Made by a program: the position numbers and the translations under genes. A stretch of DNA of 49,482 nt from Pseudonocardiales bacterium (GTDB lineage Bacteria > Actinomycetota > Actinomycetes > Mycobacteriales > Pseudonocardiaceae). The number at the start of each line of letters is the position of its first letter. Within the stretch, counting starts at the first letter, position 1. Of this stretch, positions 17,385-26,374 are shown piece by piece. The notes beneath the pieces are model-generated. The model was not told where the DNA came from, made no database searches, and was given only the letters and a program-made list of their open reading frames with translations. The stretch is taken from assembly GCA_019243635.1 (NCBI GenBank), contig JAFAUB010000036.1:1-49482 (forward strand). Direction: 5' to 3'.

Positions 17385-19808
17385 ATGGACAGGCGGAGGG
17401 ACTGGTTGCTCATCGGCCTGATGCTGGTCCTGGTGCTGGCCATCGGCGCGGCATTGCGGTGGATCTTCCACCTCTCGTCCTCTCAGCGCGGTGCTGCACT
17501 CCAGGTCGGGGGATTGTTGGCACCGCTGGCCGTTGCGGTCATGACCATGTTGTTGGGTCAGCTTCTCGGCGCCCGTCGCCGGGCCGATCCCCCGCCGGCG
17601 GACACGCTGGCGGACCTGTTGGCCCAGGCGGTGCGCGGGCAGTGGCGTAAAGAGGCTGTCCAGCGAGTGTTGTTGACGCCCGATCCGATCTCAGTCAGCT
17701 GGTCACTGAGCGACCTGCTGGTGGCAGGCCCGGTGGAGGCCGCGGTCGGCCACCCGGACGTGGCGCCGGCGTTCCCGCCGCTGCCCGGCCAGACCCGGGT
17801 CACCGAGGAACAGGTGCGGAGTGGTGGGGGCCGTGGTGAGTTGTTCGCGATGTACGCCGGGATCGCCTCGGGTCGGGTTGTGGTGGTCGGCGAACCGGGG
17901 ACGGGTAAGAGCGGTGCCGCGGTCTTGTTGCTGCTCGACGCGTTGGACCACCGCGACCGCGTCGATGACAAAGACCGGGTCCGGGTGCCGGTGCCGGTGC
18001 TGATGACCGCGCACGGCTGGGATCCCACCACCTACTCTGTGCAGGACTGGCTGGCTGCCCGGCTGGTCGCCGATTACCCGCTATTTCAGCACCGCGACGG
18101 CCCGGCCGAAGCTCACAAGCTGATCGACGCTGGGGCCGTCGCGCTCCTCCTCGACGGGCTCGACGAGATGGACGTAGCGTGGCGCTCGGCCGTGTTGCAG
18201 GCTCTCAGCGACGCCCCGTTCCGGGTGGTGGTGCTCATCCGCAGCCACGAGATGATCCAGGCCGCTGGTGCCGCGTGGCTGGTCGGTGCCCTCGCGGTAC
18301 AGCTGCACTATGTCAGCGGACCCCAAGCCGCCGACTACCTGGAGCGGGCCCGCACCGGGCCGCCGCCGTTAGGGTGGAAGCAGCTACTCACCCACCTCAA
18401 GCACCCCGACAGTGCTCTAACCTGGGCGCTGTCCACCCCACTGGCGATCACCCTGGTCCGCGACACTTACCAGTCCGGCGACGACGTCAGCGAACTGCTT
18501 GATGGCACACGATTCAGCACCGCTGACGACATCGAGCAGCACCTCATCACCCGCGCCCTACCCGCCGCCTACACCTCCCGACCGGGCCGGCCGAAGCCCC
18601 GGTACAGCCAGACACAGGCCCAGCAGGCGCTAGCCTTCCTCGCCCGAGAGATGAGCCAGGACCACACCCGCGATCTGGCCTGGTGGCGTATCCCCCAATG
18701 GGTCCCCACCAGGCCGCGCATCCTCGCCAGCATGGTCGCTGGCGGGCTCCTGGGCTTACTTCTGGGCGCGTTGGCATACTGGCCTATGGCCATCGTCCCG
18801 GCCGCGTACGGGGACAGGCTGTCGATGGGACTCGGGGACTTTCTCCTGCGAGGCCTGGCATTCGGGCTCGGGGTCGGCCTTCCGCTCGGGCTCGCATACG
18901 GGCGCGGCGGCCGGGAGCCCAACAGGGTCGGGAACTGGCGCGCTATCAGCTTGCGTTCAGTCCTCACCGTCGGAGTCGCGTACGGGATCCTGCTCGCGCT
19001 CGCCAGCAGGCTCGCGGGTGGGCTCCTGCGCGTGCTTGTGGGCGACCTCAACGTGATTCCGCACCAGCTCGTCCAGCCCATGGCTGAGCTGGTGGGCGGG
19101 CTCGTGGCCGGGTTCCTGCTCGGGCTCATGCGCGATCCGCCGGGTGGGCTCGGCGACGACCAAGGCGGCTCTCAGGAGCTGGTCAAGAGCCGGCGTAAGA
19201 ACCGGGTAGCCGGGCTCGTGGCCGCAGTCACGGTCGGGCTCGTGTTCGGGCTCAAGCTCGGTCACAAGGCCGGGCTCGTGTTCGGGCTTGTGGTTGCGGT
19301 CACGTTCGGGCTCGCGGCCGGGCTCGTGTTCTGGCTCACCCAGCTCGTGGCCGGATTTGCGGTCGGGTCCGCCCACGGCGAGAGCAGCCCGCAGGGGCCG
19401 CTCGAAAGCTGGCGTAATCACCGAGTGGTCGGGCTCGTGGCCGGGCTCGTGTTCGGGCTCGGGCTCGGGCTGGGGTTCGGGGCCGGAAACGCGACCGTGA
19501 CCGGGCTCAAGCTCGGATTCAGGGTCGGGTTCGTGGCCGGGCTCGTGTACGTGATCGTGGGCTGGCTTGTGCTGGGAGTCGTGTATGCGACTACGTCCTC
19601 CGTGAGGTGGTCGACCACTCTGGCCTGGCTCCAACTACAGCGTTCCCATCGAGTTCCCGCCGTTGATCTCATGTCCTTCCTCGAAGACGCCCGGCACCGG
19701 GATATCCTGCGCACCGTCGGAGCTGTGTACCAGTTCCGAAACGCAACCCTGCAAGACCAGCTGGCTGGGCAGACCACCGCGAGTCCCGCGACCTTCTCGG
19801 CGGCCTAG
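17385..19808 (+). CDS. NACHT-type NTPase with N-terminal TM helices and Gly-Leu repeat membrane domain
   Basis: An 807-residue paralogue of the gene at the left edge, complete here. Order: two membrane helices (about residues 8-28 and 40-60), a linker, a NACHT module with Walker A GEPGTGKS at about 169-176 and Walker B LLLDGLDEMD at about 254-263, a helical region (LVRDTYQSGDDVSELLDG), a Gly/Leu-rich multi-helix membrane domain from about 445, and a conserved tail (FLEDARHRDILRTVGAVYQF). NACHT proteins are STAND-type switches; several bacterial ones act in antiphage defence, but the sensor here would be the membrane repeat, which is unusual. ATG 17385 is preferred over TTG 17376. It lies right after the jet remnant. 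Confidence 0.85.
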   Translation: MDRRRDWLLIGLMLVLVLAIGAALRWIFHLSSSQRGAALQVGGLLAPLAVAVMTMLLGQLLGARRRADPPPADTLADLLAQAVRGQWRKEAVQRVLLTPDPISVSWSLSDLLVAGPVEAAVGHPDVAPAFPPLPGQTRVTEEQVRSGGGRGELFAMYAGIASGRVVVVGEPGTGKSGAAVLLLLDALDHRDRVDDKDRVRVPVPVLMTAHGWDPTTYSVQDWLAARLVADYPLFQHRDGPAEAHKLIDAGAVALLLDGLDEMDVAWRSAVLQALSDAPFRVVVLIRSHEMIQAAGAAWLVGALAVQLHYVSGPQAADYLERARTGPPPLGWKQLLTHLKHPDSALTWALSTPLAITLVRDTYQSGDDVSELLDGTRFSTADDIEQHLITRALPAAYTSRPGRPKPRYSQTQAQQALAFLAREMSQDHTRDLAWWRIPQWVPTRPRILASMVAGGLLGLLLGALAYWPMAIVPAAYGDRLSMGLGDFLLRGLAFGLGVGLPLGLAYGRGGREPNRVGNWRAISLRSVLTVGVAYGILLALASRLAGGLLRVLVGDLNVIPHQLVQPMAELVGGLVAGFLLGLMRDPPGGLGDDQGGSQELVKSRRKNRVAGLVAAVTVGLVFGLKLGHKAGLVFGLVVAVTFGLAAGLVFWLTQLVAGFAVGSAHGESSPQGPLESWRNHRVVGLVAGLVFGLGLGLGFGAGNATVTGLKLGFRVGFVAGLVYVIVGWLVLGVVYATTSSVRWSTTLAWLQLQRSHRVPAVDLMSFLEDARHRDILRTVGAVYQFRNATLQDQLAGQTTASPATFSAA
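19201..19560 (+). repeat. 12-nt periodic repeat encoding GLVxGL membrane helices (copy 2)
   Basis: An imperfect 12-nt period (GGGCTCGTGTTC, GGGCTCGTGGCC and relatives) runs in frame and encodes Gly-Leu-Val-X steps. A larger unit is also visible: a charged stretch (KSRRKNRVAGLVAAVTVGL near 19190 and ESWRNHRVVGLVAGLVFGL near 19405) starts two similar helical blocks. The opposite strand reads as Glu-Pro-His-Glu repeats, which is a by-product of codon content. Confidence 0.75.
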
Positions 19809-20049
19809 CCGGGCCTTCGGGTTCGTCTCGACTGACTTGGAGGCAGACTGCACTGACCGGAGTAACTTGACCGCAGTCGGGGGACGACCGGTCTTGGGCG
19901 GCGGCAGTCGACCTCTCCCGCAGCAGAACTTGTCGGGTGCGTCACGATCGGCTACTGGGTATCGAGCCGGCGACGGCGCATGGCTCGCGGACCCTATCCC
20001 GGCCTGAGGTCGTTCGGGCCTGAGGTCGTTCGACAGTAGGATCACGCCC

Positions 20050-20403
20050 GTGCCGGCTTCTGATGACGACGTCGAAGCCCGTCTGGCCGTCCTTGAGCGC
20101 GAGGTTGCTCGGCTTCGTGAGCAGGCCCTCCTCGTCAGCTCGGACGCCAGTGCCGCCCGCGTGGATGCCGCCGCTGCCCGTGTGCTGGCGGCCGGTGCCG
20201 ACCGTGACGTGTCGGAGGTCCGCGCTGAGCTGCGCGCCCACATGCAGGTTCTCAACTCCTTGCGGGAGACCCAGCTGGAGCAGACGCGGGAGACGCGCGA
20301 GGGTTTCGCCGAGACGCGGGAGGGCTTCGCCACACAGGCCACCGGTATGGCTCAGATCACCGCGCTGCTGACGAAGATCGCAGGGCCCGAGAGTCATCAC
20401 TGA
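20050..20403 (+). CDS. Small coiled-coil protein, unknown function
   Basis: A 117-residue protein starting at GTG 20050. It contains a heptad-rich segment (ARLAVLEREVARLREQAL), an Ala-rich block, a second helix (EVRAELRAHMQVLNSLRETQ) and a short direct repeat (ETREGFAETREGFA). Similar small proteins are common in actinobacteria, without a known function. The gene follows the membrane NACHT gene by about 240 nt on the same strand; whether the two work together is not shown. Confidence 0.6.
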   Translation: MPASDDDVEARLAVLEREVARLREQALLVSSDASAARVDAAAARVLAAGADRDVSEVRAELRAHMQVLNSLRETQLEQTRETREGFAETREGFATQATGMAQITALLTKIAGPESHH

Positions 20404-20506
20404 CAGGCCCGGAGGCGCCGAGAGCAACAGCACCTCCGTCACACCCTAGAGCGACCGGGGTGGGTGGGTAGTGCTGAGATTCGACGGTCTCCATAGGATG
20501 GCTCAC

Positions 20507-23266
20507 ATGCTTCTAGGCCGGTCGCGGGAGCTCACGAAGCTCAACGACCTGCTGCTCGCCGCGAGGCAGGGGCACAGCGCGGCCGTGGTCATCAGTGGCG
20601 AGGCAGGGATCGGGAAGTCCGCGCTCGCACAGAGTATGACGAGCGCCGCGAGCGCCGTGGCCGGCACCGCTGTACTGCGCACCCGGGGTATCGAGGCCGA
20701 GTATGCCATCCCTTTCGCCGGCTTGGCCGATCTGCTCAGGCCCGTTCAGCACGTGCTCCCGCAGTTGCCGGAGCCGCAGGCCGCCGCGCTCGCGGGTGCT
20801 CTGGCTCTCGGGCCACCGACGGAGGGTGACCGGTTCGCGGTCGCTGCCGCGACGTTGAGCCTGCTCGCTGCGGCAGCTCAGGGAGGATCCCTGCTCTGTG
20901 TCGTCGACGACGCGCATTGGCTCGACGCCTCCTCGGCCGAGGCGCTGATCTTCGCGGCTCGCCGGATGCGGGCGGAGGGGTCTGTGCTCGTCTTCACCGT
21001 GCGCGACGGCGAGCCTGGGGCGGACCGGTTCGGTGTCCTGGAGCAGATGCGGCTGAGTGGTCTGGACGCCGAGTCGGCCACCGCGCTGTTGGCGCGTGGT
21101 GCCGGGCGCTCGCTGCCTCCTCAGGTCGTCGAGCGACTTCTGGCCGACACCGGCGGCAATCCGCTGGCGCTGCTGGAGCTGCCCGGTCAGCTCACGGAGG
21201 ACCAGCTCAGCGGCCGGGCTCTTATCCTGGAGCCGCTGCCGATCAGCTCACTGCTGACGGAGGGCTTCCTGCGCCGAGTCAAGGACCTGCCCCAGTGTTC
21301 CAGCACCGCCCTGCTTCTGGTCGCGACGAGCGACCTCGATGCCGCCGACCTGGTGGAGCGGGCGTTGCGGCAGGCCGACTGTTCGCTGGCCGACCTGGAG
21401 GCGGCCGAGGAAGCCGGGTTGGTCAGCATCGAGAACGGCCGCGTGGCATTCCGGCACCCCCTGATCCGCCCTGCGGTCTTCCACGCGGCCACGCCGTCGC
21501 AGCGCCGCTCGGCCCATCGCCAGCTGGCTCTCGCCTTGACCAGCGTTGCGGCACCCCAGGCCGAGGAGCGTCGGGCGTGGCACCTCGCGGCGGCGACGCT
21601 GACTCCGGATGAGACGGTGGCGGCCGCCCTCGAGCGGGTGGGCACGGCCGCGAGCCGCGGCTCGAGCCATGCCCTCGCCGCCCGCGCGCTGGAGCGGGCC
21701 GCTGGCCTGAGCCCGAGCGGCACCGAGCGGGCCCGCCGGCTGCTCGCGGCCGCCTCCGCGGCGGTCCTGGCGGGTTCGGTGCAGGAGGCGATACACCTGC
21801 TGGAGCAGGCCCGCTCCTGGACTGACGACCCCACAGTCGCCGCGGTCGCCGAATGCGAGCAGTACCGGTTGGCCGTGTGGGGATCAGCTCCCGAGACGAG
21901 CCGCGCCCGACTGTTCGATGTCGCCGAGCGCATCGAGGGCCACCTCCCGGACGTGGCGGCTCGGGCGTATCTGGCCGCCGCCCAGGCCAGCCTGGCCAGC
22001 TATGACATCCCCGCGATCACCACCGGGGCCGAACAGGCGGCTCGGCTGGCGGGCTCCGACGAGCGTGTCGCGCTGCGCTGTGACATCCTCGCGGCGTTCG
22101 CGGCCGCCCAGGCCGGTGCGGCGGACCACGCCGAGGGGCTGCTGCGCGGGCGCCAGGTTCAGCTCGCCGTGGAGGACACCTTCGACATCGACCAGCTCGT
22201 CACCGCCAGTGGGGTGTGCTACCTGGCACTGCACCGGACCGCCGAGGCACGGCCGTTGCTCACCCGCGCCGTGGAGGCCAGCCGCCGGGTGAATGCGGCC
22301 GGCCTGCTCGCTCACCAGCTGCCTCACATGGTCATGCTGGAGTGGCTGGAGGGGGACTGGACCTCCGCGCTCGCCCTTGCGCACGAGGCGGTGGAGCTCG
22401 CCCCGCAGACCGGTTGGCTGGCCCAGCTACCGGACAGCCTGAGCATCCTGGCCAAGGTCGAAGCGGGGTTCGGGATGGCCGGCTGCCGCGAGCACGCCGC
22501 CCAGGCCGTCGCCGCCGCGCGATCCGGCGGCCACGCCGGCACCACGGTGCACGCGCTGGCCGCTGTAGGGCTCTTGGAGCTGGGACTGGACCAGCCCCAC
22601 GACGCGGTCGACGCGCTCGAGGATGCCTGGGACGCGGCCTCGCGGACAGCGCCGAACCTGCAACTGCAGATTCTGCCCGATCTCGTGGAGGCCTACGCGC
22701 GAGCCGGTCGGCTCGCGCAGGCGACCGAGAAGCTGGCGCAGCTCGACGACCTGGCCGCGCGCGCCGGGTGCGCGTGGTCGCGGGCAGCCGCCGCCCGCTG
22801 CCACGGGCTGTTGGAACGCCGGAACTTCGCGGAGTTCTTCGAGCAGGCCCTGCGCCGGCACGCCGAGGGCACACCCCCCTTCGCCCGCGCCAGGACTCAC
22901 TTCGCCTACGGAGCCAGCCTGCACCGCAGCCGGAACAGGGCTGATGCGCGGGTCCAGCTGCGCAGCGCACTGGAGCTGTTCGAGCGTCTCGGCGCGGCGC
23001 CGTGGGCGGAACGGACCCGCGAGAAGCTGGTATCCAGCGGCGGGTCCGCACCCGCCCACGGCGACATCATCGAGCTGCGGCTCACGCCCCAGGAGCTCAA
23101 CGTCTCCCTCGCGGTCGAGCGCGGTCTCACCAACGCCGACGCTGCAGCGGAGCTTTTCCTCAGCGTCAAGACAATCGAGTATCATCTCAGCAACATCTTC
23201 CGCAAGCTCGGGATCAGCTCCCGGACACAGCTGATCCGCCTCCTGGGCAGGGGCCGTACGGCTTAG
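20507..23266 (+). CDS. LuxR-family transcriptional regulator with AAA ATPase (LAL type)
   Basis: A large ATP-binding LuxR regulator of about 919 residues. An N-terminal AAA/ORC-like module has Walker A GEAGIGKS near residue 32-39 and a Walker B strand LLCVVDDAHWLD. TPR-like helices fill the middle, and the C-terminus is a LuxR/GerE helix-turn-helix (LTPQELNVSLAVERGLTNAD and then SVKTIEYHLSNIFRKLGISS). ATG 20507 is chosen because AGGA lies 8 nt upstream; ATG 20498 and GTG 20471 are alternatives. It converges on the ECF sigma gene with overlapping stops. Target genes are unknown. Confidence 0.9.
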   Translation: MLLGRSRELTKLNDLLLAARQGHSAAVVISGEAGIGKSALAQSMTSAASAVAGTAVLRTRGIEAEYAIPFAGLADLLRPVQHVLPQLPEPQAAALAGALALGPPTEGDRFAVAAATLSLLAAAAQGGSLLCVVDDAHWLDASSAEALIFAARRMRAEGSVLVFTVRDGEPGADRFGVLEQMRLSGLDAESATALLARGAGRSLPPQVVERLLADTGGNPLALLELPGQLTEDQLSGRALILEPLPISSLLTEGFLRRVKDLPQCSSTALLLVATSDLDAADLVERALRQADCSLADLEAAEEAGLVSIENGRVAFRHPLIRPAVFHAATPSQRRSAHRQLALALTSVAAPQAEERRAWHLAAATLTPDETVAAALERVGTAASRGSSHALAARALERAAGLSPSGTERARRLLAAASAAVLAGSVQEAIHLLEQARSWTDDPTVAAVAECEQYRLAVWGSAPETSRARLFDVAERIEGHLPDVAARAYLAAAQASLASYDIPAITTGAEQAARLAGSDERVALRCDILAAFAAAQAGAADHAEGLLRGRQVQLAVEDTFDIDQLVTASGVCYLALHRTAEARPLLTRAVEASRRVNAAGLLAHQLPHMVMLEWLEGDWTSALALAHEAVELAPQTGWLAQLPDSLSILAKVEAGFGMAGCREHAAQAVAAARSGGHAGTTVHALAAVGLLELGLDQPHDAVDALEDAWDAASRTAPNLQLQILPDLVEAYARAGRLAQATEKLAQLDDLAARAGCAWSRAAAARCHGLLERRNFAEFFEQALRRHAEGTPPFARARTHFAYGASLHRSRNRADARVQLRSALELFERLGAAPWAERTREKLVSSGGSAPAHGDIIELRLTPQELNVSLAVERGLTNADAAAELFLSVKTIEYHLSNIFRKLGISSRTQLIRLLGRGRTA

Positions 23267-23868
23267 TCGCCGCTGCGCGCGCCGGCACCCGACTGAGGAC
23301 CGAAACCACGCTCCTCGAGCCTGCCCCGCAGCTCCCGCAACACTCGGAGGCGGGTCGGCCCGATGCTGCCCTGGGGCATGCCAGTGGCTTGGGACACCTC
23401 GGCGTAGCTGCTGTCGGGCTGGCAGAACAGCAGCCGGATCAGCGCTTGGCGGTGTCCGGCCAGTTCTCCTATGGCGGTGTCCACCGCCCGGTAGACCTCA
23501 CGAGCGATGACCGCGGAGTCCGGTCCCTCCTCCGTGGCGACCAGCTGCTTGCCGGCGAGGTCATCGGGTACCTCCCGGTGCCGGCGCCTGAGCAACGCGA
23601 GACATTCGCGGGTGGCCGTCGTCGCCAGCCAGCCTCCCAGGCACTCCGGGTCCCTGAGGGTGTCCATCCGCTCCAACACCCGCAGCCAGGTGTTCTGCAC
23701 GGCGTCCTCAGCGTCGGCCGGCTGCAGCCGGAACGAGGCCACGATGGACCGCACCAGGCGGCCGTACCGGTTCATCAGCTCCTCCCAGGCCAAGGGTTGC
23801 TTATCGTCAGCCGCCCGCAACAGGACGGCGGTGCTCTGTCGGGTTTGGGTGCTCGCCGGTGCTGGCAT
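23263..23868 (-). CDS. ECF-type RNA polymerase sigma factor
   Basis: A 201-residue sigma-70 family protein. Region 2 is recognisable (ELMNRYGRLVRSIVASFRL, then ADAEDAVQNTWLRVLERM), and region 4 toward the end (RQALIRLLFCQPDSSYAEVS, TGMPQGSIGPTRLRVLRELR). No anti-sigma factor gene is adjacent, unlike many ECF loci. Upstream on the same strand are SRPBCC and patatin genes, each preceded by a shared two-block motif that might be its promoter; this is inference. It converges with the LuxR gene. Confidence 0.9.
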   Translation of the reverse strand: MPAPASTQTRQSTAVLLRAADDKQPLAWEELMNRYGRLVRSIVASFRLQPADAEDAVQNTWLRVLERMDTLRDPECLGGWLATTATRECLALLRRRHREVPDDLAGKQLVATEEGPDSAVIAREVYRAVDTAIGELAGHRQALIRLLFCQPDSSYAEVSQATGMPQGSIGPTRLRVLRELRGRLEERGFGPQSGAGARSGD

Positions 23869-23957
23869 CGGGGTGCTCCTTCATCTCGCCTCGATGCCGA
23901 CGCTAGGGAGATCGCGTCCGAGCAAGATCCGAGCAAACCCTGGTGCGCACCCTAGGG

Positions 23958-24521
23958 TTATCGGAGAGCCACCCTGGGCTCGACTGGCTGGAGGAGGCCG
24001 CTCACCTGGCGCTCCAGCTGGCGCAGCCAGTAGCCATGCGCGAGCCGGAGCAGCGGCTGCATGATCGGGCGCGTCATGCCCGGCAGGGCGCCCCGCTGGG
24101 TCTCCTCGGTGACGACCCGGGTACCGCACTCGTGCGGTTCGAGCAACCATACGTGGTACCCGTGCGTTCCGCGACCCCACCAGCGACCCCACCAGCGCCA
24201 GCCGATCAGGTGGGGGCGTTTACAGGGGTTCACCTCACTGGTGAGGGGCATGCCGAAGGTGACCCACCGGAAGACACTGCCGTGCTCCAGGCGGTGCTGC
24301 TGTGGGTCCGCCAGCTCCACGAAGTGCGCGTTGGCGTAGAACGCCGACCAGCCCTGGGCGTCCACCAGCAGGTCCCACACCCGCTCCGGTGGCGCCGGGA
24401 TGATGCGCTCGTTGTGGGCGAACACCTTCGCGCCCGCCGGCTGCTCATCGTGCGGCCACTGATCGAACTCTGAGACCAGGCTTGCGGTCTCGCGAGCCCA
24501 GAGCCTGAGACTGCTCGTCAC
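23958..24521 (-). CDS. SRPBCC (START-like) family protein
   Basis: A 187-residue protein with the SRPBCC/polyketide-cyclase-like pattern: ERIIPAPPERVWDLLVDAQG near the start of the fold, HGSVFRWVTFGMPLTSEV in the sheet, and TRVVTEETQRGALPG before the long C-terminal helix. Such folds bind hydrophobic ligands. GTG 24521 is preferred because GGAGGG lies 7 nt upstream; the frame extends to GTG 24539. It overlaps the 3' end of the patatin gene by 77 nt in another frame. Confidence 0.82.
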   Translation of the reverse strand: MTSSLRLWARETASLVSEFDQWPHDEQPAGAKVFAHNERIIPAPPERVWDLLVDAQGWSAFYANAHFVELADPQQHRLEHGSVFRWVTFGMPLTSEVNPCKRPHLIGWRWWGRWWGRGTHGYHVWLLEPHECGTRVVTEETQRGALPGMTRPIMQPLLRLAHGYWLRQLERQVSGLLQPVEPRVALR

Positions 24522-25569
24522 GGTCGGCCCTCCCCCCACTCCCCACTGGCACGTGTCCAGAGTGAGGAGTACGCAGCCGCTCCCCCTGATACATCGAGCC
24601 CCTCTCGACCACCCGACCGGTGTCGTTCACGGTGGCCGGGCCGGGCTCCACGCAGACGTCCAGACCGCGCTGCCGGCACCACTGCCTCGCCCGCCGCACC
24701 CCCAGGTCCACGGCGGCCTTCAGCCTGCGACGCGTGAAGACCAGCAGGTAATGCACCGGCACTTCCTGGACCAGCGGGACGATCCGGACCGGGTGCGGGT
24801 ACTGCGCGGGTCTGCCCTGCGCGTGTGCCCGGTTGCTGTGCGCAATCCGGTCAAGGCTACGTTGTAGCGCTCCGTTGGCGCACGCCTCGATCACCTGGAA
24901 ATACTCGGCTACCGGGCCGTTGCGCCAGCGCCCGGCGGTGCTGACGGTCCAGATGACCCACAGCTCGTTGGCACCGGCCGCAATGGCGGCCTCGAGGTTG
25001 GCGTCGGTGGCGAACACCCCGTCGATGTATGTCCTGCCTCGGACGGTCACCGACGGGTACCAACCCGGCAGTGAGGTCGCGGCGACCAGCAGGTCCTCGC
25101 TCATCTGTGCCGGCGGCAGGGTGACCAGCCGCTGCCCGGAGACGTCGAAGACGTTGAACGTGGCCGACGCGGTGGACGCGTGGATCCGCCGCCAGTCAAG
25201 CCCCCACGTGTCACGCAGCACCCGGGTCCGTAACTTGTGCATCGCAAGGAGCGACTCGCCGCGCAGCCAGCCACGACAGTTCAGCTCCAGGGCGGCGTGG
25301 ACCGGTGAGGTGCGCCGCCAGTTCTCCGCGATCCGGTGGCCGCTCATCCCCTGGCACCACATCGCGAGCTGGAACACTCCGCCGCTGGCCCCGTCGGCGT
25401 GCATGAACTCCAGCCGCTTCCCGCTGTCGCGGGCCTCGTCCAACCAGACCTGGAGGACGCCGGCCTGGAACGCCACCTTCAGGCCGCCCCCGGCCAGGAT
25501 GAGCGCGCGCTTGCGCGGACCGTCCAGCTCGGGTGCCAGTGGGCCACCGGCATGGGTACCCTCGAACAT
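24445..25569 (-). CDS. Patatin-like phospholipase
   Basis: A 374-residue lipid acyl hydrolase candidate. The oxyanion-hole motif GGGLKVAFQAGVLQVWLDE lies near residue 24, the nucleophile elbow GASGG follows near residue 59, and the catalytic Asp is in YIDGVFATDANLEAAIAAGA. ATG 25569 has GGAGGAG 8 nt upstream and is clearly the start, although the frame is open to 25662. The C-terminal tail (SMYQGERLRTPHSG) is encoded by the second copy of the two-block motif and then runs into the SRPBCC gene, so the real coding end may have been extended. Substrate is unknown. Confidence 0.87.
   Translation of the reverse strand: MFEGTHAGGPLAPELDGPRKRALILAGGGLKVAFQAGVLQVWLDEARDSGKRLEFMHADGASGGVFQLAMWCQGMSGHRIAENWRRTSPVHAALELNCRGWLRGESLLAMHKLRTRVLRDTWGLDWRRIHASTASATFNVFDVSGQRLVTLPPAQMSEDLLVAATSLPGWYPSVTVRGRTYIDGVFATDANLEAAIAAGANELWVIWTVSTAGRWRNGPVAEYFQVIEACANGALQRSLDRIAHSNRAHAQGRPAQYPHPVRIVPLVQEVPVHYLLVFTRRRLKAAVDLGVRRARQWCRQRGLDVCVEPGPATVNDTGRVVERGSMYQGERLRTPHSGHVPVGSGGRADRDEQSQALGSRDRKPGLRVRSVAAR
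24558..24599 (-). promoter_or_regulatory. Two-block upstream motif, copy A (before SRPBCC gene)
   Basis: On the minus strand: CGATGTATCA, 10 nt, then CGGCTGCGTACTCC followed by CACTCTG. The same blocks at the same spacing occur at 25617-25656. The downstream edge is 36 nt from the chosen SRPBCC start. Spacing and position fit a promoter or operator; the CGTA in block 2 resembles ECF -10 elements. It lies inside the patatin reading frame. Confidence 0.5.
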
Positions 25570-25616
25570 CCCCGACTCCTCCCACCCGCACCACACTGCT
25601 CCCTGGTGCGGGTCTT

Positions 25617-25656
25617 CAGAGTGGGGAGTACGCAGCCGTCGTTGTTGATACATCGA
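25617..25656 (-). promoter_or_regulatory. Two-block upstream motif, copy B (before patatin gene)
   Basis: On the minus strand: CGATGTATCA, 10 nt, CGGCTGCGTACTCC and CACTCTG, ending 47 nt before the patatin ATG. The 10-nt spacer differs from copy A while both blocks are kept, which is the pattern of a selected regulatory site rather than a simple recent duplication. Confidence 0.5.
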
Positions 25657-25724
25657 CAGCAAGGTGGTGAGCCTCCGGGGGACCCCGTCAGCGCTTGCTC
25701 ACGTCCGTTGCGGCAGTGTCGAGC

Positions 25725-26240
25725 TCAGGTGACCGCCGGCGCGTTGAGCTGGGTTTCGATCTCCCGCAGCCGGGCGGGAGGGATGAGGTCGGCGACGATG
25801 GCGGGGACTCCTCGAGCCATCAATGTCCGGGCCCGGTCGGGGGCTCGGAGCAGAGTCGTTTGTTGCCGGTACAGCACCCGCAGCGTCTGCTGGGTTTGTT
25901 TGTCGATCTCGGCGATCAGGTTCCGGTGCAGTCGGGTGCGGTCGACGCTGGCGCGGTTGATGCAGGGAACCTCGAACACAGCCCGCCGGCCGCCTCTCCA
26001 CCGGCCGCCGTCAGCGAGGTCCTCGAACTCCCGGAGCAGGGCGACGGCTTTCCGGTTCGCCTCATCGGTGATCTCCTTGAGTCTCCGGTTCAGTTCGTCG
26101 ACCCGTCTGCTCTCCGCCCGGCACCGTTCGAACAGCTGGGTCTCGGTTTCGGCGATGAGCTCGGCGCGACGACGTTTCACTTCGACTCGCAGCGCGGTGA
26201 ACCGCTGCCGGATCTCGGCGCGGAGTTCCCGATCGGTCAT
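25725..26240 (-). CDS. Coiled-coil hypothetical protein
   Basis: A 171-residue highly charged protein (MTDRELRAEIRQRFTALRVE at the start) that is largely helical, with Arg/Glu-rich heptads in the first 80 residues and a second helical half. ATG 26240 has GAGG 5 nt upstream. No known domain is recognised. It is downstream of the YbjQ-like cluster on the same strand with a 135-nt gap, and about 155 nt before the patatin gene. Confidence 0.65.
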   Translation of the reverse strand: MTDRELRAEIRQRFTALRVEVKRRRAELIAETETQLFERCRAESRRVDELNRRLKEITDEANRKAVALLREFEDLADGGRWRGGRRAVFEVPCINRASVDRTRLHRNLIAEIDKQTQQTLRVLYRQQTTLLRAPDRARTLMARGVPAIVADLIPPARLREIETQLNAPAVT

Positions 26241-26374
26241 ATGTCCTCCAAGTCAGGTACGCAATGGTGCCGCCTTGAGCCCACCAAAGGGCAACGGTGA
26301 GGTGACGGCCCGGTGCCGAAAGTCGGCTGAGGGGCAAAGTTCGAATGAACGCCGGTCAACGGCCGGCCGGTGCG

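Noticed and set aside
19201..19560. CRISPR array
   Set aside because: The period is 12 nt without unique spacers, repeats are imperfect, and the reading frame is kept; no cas gene is near.
18957..19634. Long antisense frame rich in Glu-Pro-His-Glu repeats opposite the NACHT gene (another at 1598-2287)
   Set aside because: It is the reverse reading of the Gly-Leu codon repeat; the sense frame has clear domains and the antisense one has no recognisable fold or start context.
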